Origin: Roseimaritima ulvae
GTDB taxonomy: Bacteria; Planctomycetota; Planctomycetia; Pirellulales; Pirellulaceae
NCBI RefSeq assembly: GCF_008065135.1
Contig: NZ_CP042914.1
Location: 4,693,404-4,757,403 of the forward strand
Reading direction: 5' to 3'
DNA: 64,000 nt
The translations under genes were made by a program, and so were the position numbers. This document shows positions 31,812-43,800 of the stretch, piece after piece; within the stretch, counting starts at the first letter, position 1; each line of letters starts with the position of its first letter. Below the pieces are notes generated by a model. It was not told the origin of the DNA and made no database searches. It saw nothing but the letters and a program-made list of their open reading frames with translations.

Positions 31812-34800
31812 TCATGCCCCGTCGTTTGGAGCGGCGACTCGAATCGTCATGTGTTTTAGTTTTGCCGCCACTTCGCCTTTGTCATCGGACGTCTTGGCTT
31901 GGATGGCCAACTGCCGCACGTTAGCGTCCCCAATAGTTAGGCTGTGAATCAACTGAAACGGTTGTTCAGGTCCCGAGGCCAGCAGGCAGTGAATCCGTGT
32001 TCCGCGCCGCACCAACCGCAACTTGCCGCTGACCGGTCCCCCCGTGATGACTTCATGTTCAACGGTTGAAGCCTGTCCACTGGGCAGTTTGCGGCGCAGT
32101 GAACCACGAGTCACAACCTGGCCATGGGTGTTCGCAGACACCGCCACTTCGACCTTCGAAGCCTGGGCATCGTCCAGTTCCATTGACAGCCCCAGGATCG
32201 TCCCCCAGCCCTGCTCGACGGGTTGGAACTGCAGATCCGCGAAGTCGACCGTGAACTCCAGATCACGATCGAATTTGCGGTCCATGGCCAGTCCCGGCCA
32301 CTTTGCCCACTCTCCGCCTTGACGATGGTTGATACTCAACGCGTTGTCGTCTACCGCCATCTGAGTTTGCGGCCCCAGCATTCGAAGACCGGCCGCTTTC
32401 AATTCCTCGGGCGATTGTCCCAGCGGAATAACGATCTGCTCGTCCACTTGCTCTTCCGACATCACTAACGGCCCTTCGGCGGGATAAGCAAGTTGCTGCT
32501 GTTCGATTGGCGGCAGAGTTTTGGGCCACTGGCCGCGGTACTTCAGGTTTCGTACGCGGCACTGCGTGCGGTCGCTGTACCGGAACAGGCCAAAGAAGCG
32601 TTCGTTAACGGCGGTGTCGATCTGCTTCTCGGCAACCTGTTGTTGATTGACGAATACGGTGACGACGTCGCCGCTGAGTTTTATTTTGACGTGATTCCAA
32701 TCGTCGGCGACCAGTTGCAAGGCGGGGCCGCTTTCCGCTAACGGGGCACGATTATCGATGGCCAGATCGCTGTCTTCCCACTGAGCGTTGGTCAAACGGT
32801 GCAGCCTCACGCCCGTTGGTTCCAACAAGAAGGCATCGCGTCCCACAGCGGGGTGAGCCTCAAATTCGCCGGGTTTGTAAAACGTTTCAAATTCGATTTC
32901 GCCATCTTCTAGCATCGGACGGGCATACATCAGCAGGCTTTCCAGCGGCGACGCGGCCAGATTGGTGCGTAGGTTGCCCAGGATCTCTTCGGAGCTTTGC
33001 AGATAGGGAGCGTCCGAATCGGCGTCTGTGGAAAACCAATCGCCGTACATGTCGGCTCGCCATGCCGCCCAACCTTCGATTTCGATCAGATCGATTTCGT
33101 CCGGTATCTCGGGCTCGCCCGTGATCCGCAGGTCACGCACGGTCACGTTCGTGCCGGGCGCACTGGCCTGAATCAGCAACCAGGGGTCCAGGGGCTGCGA
33201 ATACTGTTGTTGGTGGATTTGCACACCGTTGACAAACGTGGTGACCTGATTGCCATCGACGGCAATCCGAAAGTCCGCACTTTGGTCCCACGCCGGCAGT
33301 TCAATCTTGCCGTCAATGTCTTTTTGGTTATGCATGACTTTGTTGACCCGTGTGGCCGTCAGGTCGTACTTGGGTTCGACGCTGTACATCCCCGTGGCAA
33401 TCACAACTTCTTTGTAGCCGTGCGTCGAATGCCGAGCGGTGATCTCGTACTTGCCTCGCAGCGGTGACTGGAAGAACAGCTGATTCCACGTTTCGCTTGG
33501 TAACTGTTCGAGACTGCCGCGTTCATACAACCACGTGGTTGGAAGTTGACCGTTGGCGCGGTGCTGTGGTTTGAAGTAGGGCACCGCTGTCCACTGAGTC
33601 AATCGCTGGGCGTCCGCCGTGGCCTTGGGCCGGGCGTGCACTTCTTCGATCGCTCCCCAGACACCGTGCAGCATATTGCGATACGTTTCGTTATTGGACG
33701 ACGTCTTGCTATCGCGTTCCAGTTGCCGCAGTCGCTGGACGAGATCGAGTCCCGCGGACCAGAGCTGCGGCGAACGGCCCGCTTCAGCAGCCACCAACAA
33801 CTCCGCCGACCGCTCAACCGGTGCCAGACGTTGCGGTAGACCATCGGCAAGGTTGTCGTACAACTGACCGATTGTTTGACGAGCCGCCTGAGCGTCTTCT
33901 CCGTGGATATCCACCAGTGCCAACATCGCCAGCCGGCTGCGAACTTCGATGGAGTCGGTGGCCTGAGTGGATTCGATCTGCGTGCGGAGTTCGCCGAGAC
34001 GATCGAGCCGCCCAGCCACCCGCAACAATTCGATCGCCGGGCTAAGGATCCGATCCAGGCGGACCGAATCGATGGGCATATCGGTTTGATCCTTCAGCGG
34101 AACATACTCGAACGTTAGACGGAAACGGTCGTGATCGTCGCTGGGCAGCACCCAATTCGAGAGATATTCCAGGGCTGCGTCGTCGTCCATATCACGCGCG
34201 GCGTGAACGACTTCGGCCGACAGCGGCTGGTAACGCGAACGCGGTTGGAATCGCTCCCACAGTTGACGGTCTTCTGGCGCCCATGAATTTTCGCTGGCCC
34301 ACAGCAATTCACTCGAAGCGGCGGTCAGCGTATCAGGCAGTTCACTTGCCCACGATCCCGTCAGGGTTGCCTGGCGAACCCGTGCCAGTTCTTTTCGATA
34401 GTGAAACAGACCAAACCGGGAGTCGAACTGGTCATCCCAGGGACGTTCAAAAATCACCGTGTCATTCAGACTGACGACAATCCGCTGCCCTTGTTTGCTC
34501 AGACGCACCGTGTTCCATTCGTCAGACTTCAGCGGTAATGCATTGCTATTTTGGTACTCGGTTTCGTCGATGGCGTTGTGGGCTTGTACGCCAGCCAGCG
34601 ACGACCCCACATCATTGTTGCTAATCCAGTGCGTTTGCACGCCCGAAGGTCGTAACAAAAACGCCATTTGACCCAGCGTGGGAGACACCACTGAATGTCC
34701 GGGGATGTAATGGAACTGGTATTCGAACGTGTCTCCATCGAGCAGCGGTCGCTGATAGAACAGCCAGCTTTGCGAGTCGCCCGCCGATTCGTCCGCGCGG

Positions 34801-37800
34801 CCGGTCAGTAAACCATCGCGTGTTTCCCAGTCAAAAACCGCGGGTTCTTGGCTTTGCATTCGCGACACCGAGCTGTTCAATTCTTTGTCTTCGATGGCCA
34901 TCAAGCGGTGGCGCGGTTGGGATTCGTTAAACGCCTGGCTATTCCAACCGTCCATCTGATTGCCGGACAGCAAATCCACATGAGCGGGAATCCGCGGCGT
35001 GCCTTCGAACCGCGGATTCCGGAACACGGTCGCACGATTGCCGTCGCAGATCAACGTGATCCAGGGACTGGTTCCTGTCGCCGGCTCCTCATAGATCAGA
35101 TAGTCATTGAGATAGTGTTTCACGATTCCATCGGTTGACTCGATCCGCACACGGCCGTACCCCGGTCGATTTCCGCTGAGGGTCGAACCGCGGTAAAAGG
35201 CCTCATGCTGAGCCAGCGAGGATACACTTGTTCGCGAGGAAGTGGATTGGGATTCCAACATAACGCCCCCGTAGCTGGCGTCGGATTCACCCCAGTCTCC
35301 TGTGAAGCAATCCACCGTGAATGTAAAGTTTCCCTCCACGGGAGCGGCGAAGTACATCACATCCTTCCCCGATCCCAGCAGGTGAGAAAGCTGTGCATCG
35401 CCAACGGCCCACCAACCTCGAGTTTGTATCGAACCGGGCGGATTGACCGAAGAAGCCACCCAATGCCGCAGGCCGGACGGATCGCCCGCGCGAATCGTAG
35501 CACCACGCTGTTGGGCCAAGTGATCGGCATAGGCGGCGATCATTGTGGTGCGAATATCTGCAGCGATTCGCCTTTGAACCTGATTGTCAAAGGTTTCAAA
35601 GCGGTCGATAGATTTGTCGAAATAAATTCCGGCATCCAAGCACGTGAAAAACACTAAGACTTTCTTTAACGCATCGGCTGACAGCGCATTTCGATCCTTG
35701 TCCGTGTTATCGTGCTCAGACGCCAACCAATTTTCGACCGCGGTTTCGGCCTGGGCTTGGTCATCACCAGCGATCTGGACGAGGATCAGCAGCGTCATCG
35801 CGTGGGGATAATTCTGCTCTACCGCCGCTTCTGCGCGGGCTCGCAGATCGGGCAACTGTTTGGCTGCCTTGGCCGCCGATACCAGTTCCGTCAAGTTGCA
35901 AAGCAGCGACGATTTACCGACGGTTTTGACATCGATTTTGCGGGTGGCAAATGCCTCCGGCACGTCCGACACCGGGATGTTTTCGATCACAAACCGCACG
36001 GTCCTGCGTGAATCGGTGGGCAACGTCCAGTCGGCCCAGGTCTGGTAGCGCTGCTGGGCATCCAGTGAACGCACATACTGTGCACTCGCTGCCAACGCAA
36101 TCGGTGCATGCGGGCGGCTATAACGTTCCAGTTGCATGTCGGTGACGCGGGCTAGATACTCCATGGCGACGGTGGGAATCGATTGCCGCGCAGCCTCTTC
36201 GGCAAAATTGGCAACGTCGAGCAATTGGCGATACAGTCCATAGTCGCCGCTATACCGCGCGTATTCCGTCTGTCGTGCCATCAGCAACGCGTCGTAATAC
36301 TCGCGAACTTTTTCTTCCCCTCCGTTGGCCGCCAAATAAGTATTGATCATCCGCGTCAATTTACCGGTGCCGGCCGAATTAACCGTTTGTGCTTGCTGCT
36401 GACCCTGTGCGAACTGAACCAGCATCCGCTGTAGGATTTTCATGGCCTGCGGTTTCAGCCGCGGCAACCGCGCCGCAGGCAGGGCGGCATGACAGGCCAA
36501 CTGAATGGTTTCCGTGGAGGCCTCGCGATCGACAGTCGTGTCGAGTTCGGCAAGCAGCTGGATTGCGGTGGGCAGTTGCTGGTTGGCCAGCGCGATCTGG
36601 GTTTGCATCACCAACGAAGCGAGTTTGGCGGGCGGATTCGTGCCGCGTTTGCGCAGTTCGGCGTCCAACGCTGGAAGTTTATTCGCGCGTTCCGCCCAGC
36701 GAACCAGCAAGCCGCCCAGGCTGGACAATTTTGCATCCATCAAAGCCGATGAGTCCGCGTACATAAAGACCTCCTGAGGACGCGAAGGTGGCAATACGAT
36801 GGACTTCAGCAATGCGTACGTGCGATCGCTGTCGTAGCCCTCTGCTTCCCACCGCGAAACCACTTTCTGCAGCCGCTGGGCAACCTGCACACTGAAATCG
36901 CCATCGTTTGCCGTGGTTGTTACGATCCTGCCGTTGACGATCTGCCGGACAATCGGTGCGGGTGTGGTGTCGCCGCTGGTGGGATCGGATACAGGCAGAC
37001 CACCGGCCAGCGATTCCGACACGGCCAGTTGGGCAAGTTCGGGAATTCCGTGTTGCGTCGCGCGATCGGCGACCAGCATTGCCAGTTTGAATTGCGACAG
37101 TGTCAGCGGGGGAACCACGTTGTCGCCCTCGCCGGTGGTTCGCGCAGGTCGACGGGTGACGACCTGCAGCAATTCGGTCCACTTTTGTTGGGCGGCTGGG
37201 CGATCATCGCTGTCAAGCAAAGCCTGCCCCCACGCCAGTAAGATTTCCGCGGTCGCTTGGGGATCAAGCTGACGGCGAGCGGCTGCGACCGCGCGAGTGG
37301 CCAGTGGCGTGACGACGCTCTCCAGGCTGGCACGGCCGATCGCTTCGCGCGCGACCAACCACAGTGGAATCGACAACGCCGCTTCACGCCGCTGTCGCGA
37401 ATTGGGACGTCGATCCGCGGCGATCGCTTCCAGCGGCGCCGCGGCAACTTGATCTACCAACGAGGCGAGGGCTTCGTCAGCGCGGGCGGACTCGGTCTTC
37501 AATCGAAAATAAGCCAAGCTGATTCCTACCGATAAATCATCGGGAAATTTTTTTCGCAGCTCCAGCAGTCGACGATCGATCACGGCCGCATGCTCGGCTT
37601 CCTTGGCCACCAGTACCAAGATATCCAGAAAGGAACTGCCCAGGCTGTCTTCGGCGATCTGGTCGATCTCCGGGATGCTCAGCAACAGATCCAACACGGG
37701 CTGGTTGGGTTTCCGTTTGGCATCGACGGCAAGCAGTTGTTCGATAGCCGCGGCAGCGTCCACGCCATCGAGTGCCGCCATGGCTTTATCCAGTCCGGTT

Positions 37801-40800
37801 CGCGCCCTCTGGGTATAAGAAGAGGACGAGCTGCCACTGTACTGTTCCGCTTGCAGCAATAAGTCGCTGTCCGAAAGCAGCCCCTGATATTGCTGGATGG
37901 CGTCGATGGGGAATCCGATTTCCAGCAGTTTCTCCCCGGCAAACAATGCATTATCCACTGTGACACGTGATTCATAACTCTGGTTGTACGACGAATTTGA
38001 TTTCTGCGCCAACTGAGACAAAATCAAGTTGCGAGCGTCTTCCTTCCGGCCTTGATGTAGATAGGACTGGACCAAGCGGTTGACAGGGGAATATTGCAAC
38101 TGGGCCATACCACGGTTGGGTTGATTGTTGGCCTGTTCGAAAAGAGTCTGGGCGAGCTGTTTGAGGTCCTCGAACTTGTCTAACTCCTGACCAACGATCC
38201 AACAGCAATCCCGGTTCATGCTCTCAAGCCGCGATTCGTCCGCCAGCAAGTCGACAAGCCGCTGCTTGCCGACTTCGCGTTTGTCTGCTTTCAACTCGAT
38301 CAGCGCCAACATGACCGTCCCACCCCGCCACTCGGGATGTTTATCCAGAGCGATTTCGATGGCGGACTTCAATTCACCCAGTCTTTGGCTCTCCAGCGAT
38401 TCGAGCAGCGAGTGGAAGATTGAATTCACCTCACCGTCGGAGCTGTAGGAATAAACAGCATCCACGCCCTGCCACGGATTGGCCTTGATTTGTAATTCGG
38501 TTGGAATAACCGATTTTTTGGCTAGCTCAAACAGACGTGTATTCTGCCAGACTTTTGGGTTTCCCAGACTCCGCATCCAGTTCGCTTGGGAACTCGGATA
38601 GGCATCATAGGCTCGCTCCAATAGCCCGATCGCCACATCGGATTCGGGATCCTGTCGCAGCAATTCGGTGGCCATATTGATGACCATATAAGAATCCCGG
38701 AACAACCGAATATCGACCTCGCTCATCCCACGAGCCAAATCATCAATGCGTTTGGCGCGTGAAAACACGTTGCGAACGCGATAGAAATCATTGGTGAACC
38801 AAGCCGGTTGTTGTTTCAGAATAAACAGATACTCGTCGCAGGCCTCGTCGTGTTTACCCGTGGCGACGTAGACTTCGGCTAGTTTGTCACGCAAGCCGAT
38901 CGCTTTCGGCCTGACCGCCAAAGCCTTTTGCAATGTCTCCACGACCTTGTCTTGCTGTTTGGCGGCCTCATAGTATTCAACCAGCAGTTCATAAGCTCGC
39001 AACGAGTCGGGCGAACGCTGGACCTGGCTTTCCAGTTGCTCGATCATGTCGACCAATTCGCCGGTTTGTTGCAGCAATTGCAAGGCTTGACTGCGAGTGC
39101 CATCGTCCCGGCGGCTATAACGCCTGGGGTTTTGCGAAGCACTGGAAAGCGCCGTGATCGGCGAAGCGCTGCGCCGCAACAGCATGTGTGCCAACTGCTT
39201 GGCTTCATCGGTTTTGCCTTGGCCACGATACAGCGACATCAGCGAGGCCAACGCGGTAGGTTGATTGCCTGCCGAGCGTTCAGCGCGCGCGATGATTGCA
39301 TCGGCCATTTCGCTCAGCCCCAGCCGCCGCATGGGAGCGATCAAGGTTAACTGCACTTGGCTGCTGAGTCGCAGCCCGAATAAACGTTCGGCGGCTTGTC
39401 TCGCTCGCGGCACGTCGCCCAACCGTTCGGCCAACTCCATGGCCGCCAACTCACGTTGTTGCAGCAGGCGTTGATCGCGAGCCACCACGGAGTCGACCAA
39501 TTCCAGAGCTTTGTCCCAATCGCCTTGCTGTTGATACAGTTGGGCCAGCTGGAAACGAAAGCCCGCGTCATCGTCAAACGCCGCCCCAGCGTCGGCGATC
39601 AATTCGATGGCCCCCTGTTGGTCCTCTCCCCACCACAACACGGTTGCCAGCATGATTTGTTCGAACACGCGGGTCGCTGCGTCGGCCTTCTCGACACGTG
39701 TTTGCAAATGCTCCGGCAGGTCATCTAATACTTGATTGCGTTTGAAACTTTCATGCACCTGCCGCAACAGAGTAACCGCCGTCGGTGACAAGAACTCGCC
39801 AGAAACCGCGTTATCAAATCGTACGTAATTGGTATTCTCACCGTAATAACTCTGCAGCGATTGATTCATGCGAGGCCGCGCCGTGCGTCGTTGCTGGCTC
39901 GGCGTCTGAGGTGCTGTAACGTCGCGTTTTACCTCAGCGATAACCACATCCAAGCTTCGATCCAGGATCGACAGGATTTGCTGATGCTCTTCTTCAGCGG
40001 CCAACAGTCCCAGCCAACGCTGAAGCGAATTGCTGGCGACGGCCGCGGCATGCGCCGCCGCGTTGCGTCGACCGCTTGCAGTTCCCGTTTCCTTCGGATT
40101 CTCGCGAATTTCATCAATCGCTCGCTCATACCACTTCTGAAACAAGTCCGGTAGCCGTTCAACTTGTTTCTCGGCCAAAGCCAAGTTCATCGCCGCACTC
40201 AGGCTACGAGCATCGTCCGCTTTAGCTATTTCGGCATCGAGCATTTCGTTAGCTTGATCTTCGCGGCCGGCCAGTCGCAATTCACTCAGCACGGTCGACA
40301 AAAACATCCCCGCTCCGCCACCGCTGCCTGCCACCAACTGATACGTGCCGTTGATTAGCACGTACATGCGACCGCTGCTGTCGTAAGCCACTTGCCCCGT
40401 ATTTAGCCCACGAGTTTGGTCATCATCGGTTTTTTCATTAAGTATTTGGTAGTACGACAACATCCGCTCGATATCTTCTTCAGCGAGTGGCGTTTTGTTA
40501 TCCGTGACCTGTCCGGATCGTGTGACTTGGGCGGTTTGCGAATTGAAGCCGCGCAGCCGCAGCGAAGTGAGGAAGAATCGTTGCTCCTCTTCACCTCCTT
40601 CTGCCGCCAGACGACGGGCAAGCTCGAAGACCGCCGTGTTATCATTCAGCAGACTGGCCACATACAAACGGTCGTACAACGTTTCACGACTGGCGTGCGG
40701 TGATTCGGCTGCCTCCGCCGTTTGTTGGACGATGCCCGGCGGCTGGTCTGTCGGTTCGTCGCCCTGCTCGGCGTCGCGGGCCGCTTCCTGCTCAAAACGC

Positions 40801-43800
40801 AGCAGCCAACCGTAGGCCGCCATCCGGGCTACGGCAAACGTATCGGGCGTCCACAGAGACGAAGACTGTCCGGAATAGTAATTGCGATTGTAGACGATCA
40901 AGCCCGTGGCTTGTTGCACCGCGTTGGACAAACTCAGCTGCGCCAGTGGCGAAGGCGGTGTGGGGACCCGGGTTTGCTGGCCGCGGCGGTTTTCCGAACG
41001 AGCTTTTTGCGCGGCACGTTTTTGTTTCGCCTCTGCCGCCCTGCCCAACGTGTCGTGGGGTCGCTGGATGGCCAAGATGCGTTGAAAACGTGTCGCCGCT
41101 TCTTGGCGATTATCCAGCGATGCCCAGGCGACCGCTTCGCGATACAACAGTTCCCAGTCGTCGCGCTGTTGGCTGACCAGCGGATCGACGATTTCAATTA
41201 CCGCGTCGTAACTTTCCTGCTTTAATAATGAATCGATACTGCGCATCAACCGCGCGGGGTCTTCTTCGCGGCGGGTCAGTTTGACCAGAATTTCCGTAGC
41301 TTCGTCGCGATCCCCATGGGCCTGCAACATGGCGACCAGAGGAAACTCGGTTTCATGTCCGGGCGCAAACTGAACCAATTGTCGTTGGTACCCGATGGCG
41401 GCCTCCAGATCGCCGCTGGTCTGACAGAGTTTGGCCAGTTGCTGCAGCAGATTGGTGTCGCGAGTGTCTTCGCTGAGCAAGCTTTCCAGCTCGCGCCGGG
41501 CGGTGCCAAAATCGCCCGCCGTCTGGTAGGCCTGTGCCAGACAGATCGTCATCTCCCGTCGCTTGTCATCCTCGCGGCGGTCACGTTCAAGCCGTGCGAT
41601 CAGTTGCTCAAACTGGTTGATCTGTTCGTACAGAGGCACCAACTTCATTGTCAGGCTGGTTTGATCATCCACCTCGTCGGTCTTCTCAAACGCTCGCCAA
41701 TAGACTTCGATCGCTTCGCGGGTTTTCAGTTGATTTGCCAGAGCGGAGCCCAAAGCTATGATCAGATGAGGCTCGTTGGGATTGATCCGCACGGCTTTGC
41801 GGAGGGCGTCCAGTCCCTGTTCGTTTTTGCCCAGGCGAAAGCACAATTGAGCAAGAAATTCATAGTTGTCCGTATTGCCGGGGGACGCCACGATCAATTG
41901 CCGGGCGGCTTCCAGCGCCTCATCGCCTCGCCCCATTTGCATTTCCAGCCGGGAAACGTTCATCAAATGGTTATCGCGAGAACGGCGATCACTATCGGCT
42001 AGTCGACGACTCAGATCCGCGGCTTTGCCAAAATCACCAGCCGCTTCGGCGATGCTGGCCGCTGTGGTCAAGACGGGGATCGATTTCGGTTCCAGTTGCA
42101 GAGCCGCTTCGACCGATTGACCGGCATCGCTCCACTTTCGGTCAGCCGCCTGATAACGCGCCAACAGATGCCAGTCCGCGGTGCTGGGCTGAGGCGTCTG
42201 ATCAATCTGTTCCGCCAAGGCTTTGATTTCGTCGTCCAAACGTTGAGCGGACTGCAAGATACTGATGCGTTGGGCGACCACCGTCGAACGTTGTTCATCG
42301 CTTTCGGCCAGGCTTTCCGCCGCCGCCACATACTCCAGCGCCGCGTCGAACTTGCCATTGCGGCTGAGGTATTCGCCGCCGCGAATCTGTAGTACAAAGT
42401 CCTTCGGAGCCAACTCGCAGGCTTCCACGATCGCAGTGACCGCCTGATCCAAATAGCCAAAGCTGTTGTACACCTCGGCTACTCTGGCCAGATTGTCGGC
42501 CGTGCGATTGGGCGGCGCCGCGCTGGCGGCCCAGGTCTGCAGGGCTTCATCCTGTCGCTTTAAGATATGGTAAAACTCACCCAGATACTCACGGTATTGA
42601 GGGTCGTTGGGGGCCAAGCGGACCGCTTGCTGGTAAAGCTCCAGGGCCTGTGGATTCATTTCCGCGTTGCGAAACAAATCCGCGACTTGGGCAGTGGTCA
42701 ACGCGTCGTCGGGATGCGCATCACGGATGCGATTCCATATTTCGGTTGCCTCCTCACGCCGCTCCCCCAGACTTCGCGATTTATCGCGGAGCACCAGTTT
42801 GCCCCAGTCGCGTAGAAAGTCGGTATTTTCTGGTTCGGCCTCCACCAGTTGTTGATACTGCGCGGTCGCTTCTTCCAGTTTTTGCTGTTCAACCAGTTGA
42901 TCGATAAACGATTTTCGCAAATCGGTACGAGACGGAGCCAACCGCAGGGCTTGCTCCATCAATTCGGTCGCCTCGGGGACTCGACCGGAAGCGGACAGAA
43001 AACGAGCCAAGCGTGCCATGGCTTCGATATCATCCGGATGTTTGTCCAGCCAGCTCTGGTAGTACTTGACCAAACTGTCCTGATCGCTGGACCGCAGAAA
43101 AACATCTTCGATGCGGCGTCGCACGTCGCGATACAACCAGCCATCGGGATTTAAGTCATCCAAGACGGCTTCCAGATCTGCAATGCCTTCGCTCCGCTGA
43201 CTGGTTTTGATCTTCAGTTCGGCGGCGGCAACGCGATAGGTCGTTCGGCGGTAGTCGTCCTTGGCCAATTCCGCCAGGGCTTCGTAACGCGGCAACGCCA
43301 ACGCCGGTTGGCCTTCTTCCGCCAAGATGATTGCGATTTGTTCCAACACGCGTGGATCGTCTGGGAACAAGTTTTCCAAACGTTGCCAAACCCGCAGAGC
43401 TTCGTCGGTGCGTTGAGCTCGTTGGTGGACACGACCTAGAGCTTGAAAGATTTCCAGCAGATCGGCCCGCCGCGGTTGCCGTTCGATGGCTCGTTCCATG
43501 GCTTCGACCGCGGCCGCGTTTTCACCGATCCGCAGCAAGGACTGGCTCAAATAATATGCGGCCAATGCATCGTCCGGTCGGGTCTGCTCCGCCTTTTGAA
43601 ACGCGGTTACGGCCGCGGCATCCTCGCCACGCTGGGACTGGAACAATCCCAATAGCATCCATCGCTCACCCTCTTCAGGCGCTGCCTCCGCCTGTTTTTG
43701 TAGTTCAGCAATAAACGCATCCAGCGTTCCGAATTCGATGTGGTGACCGTACACACGGTCCAAGGCGGTCCCTCGGCGAGGGTTTCCAGAAAGGATCTTC

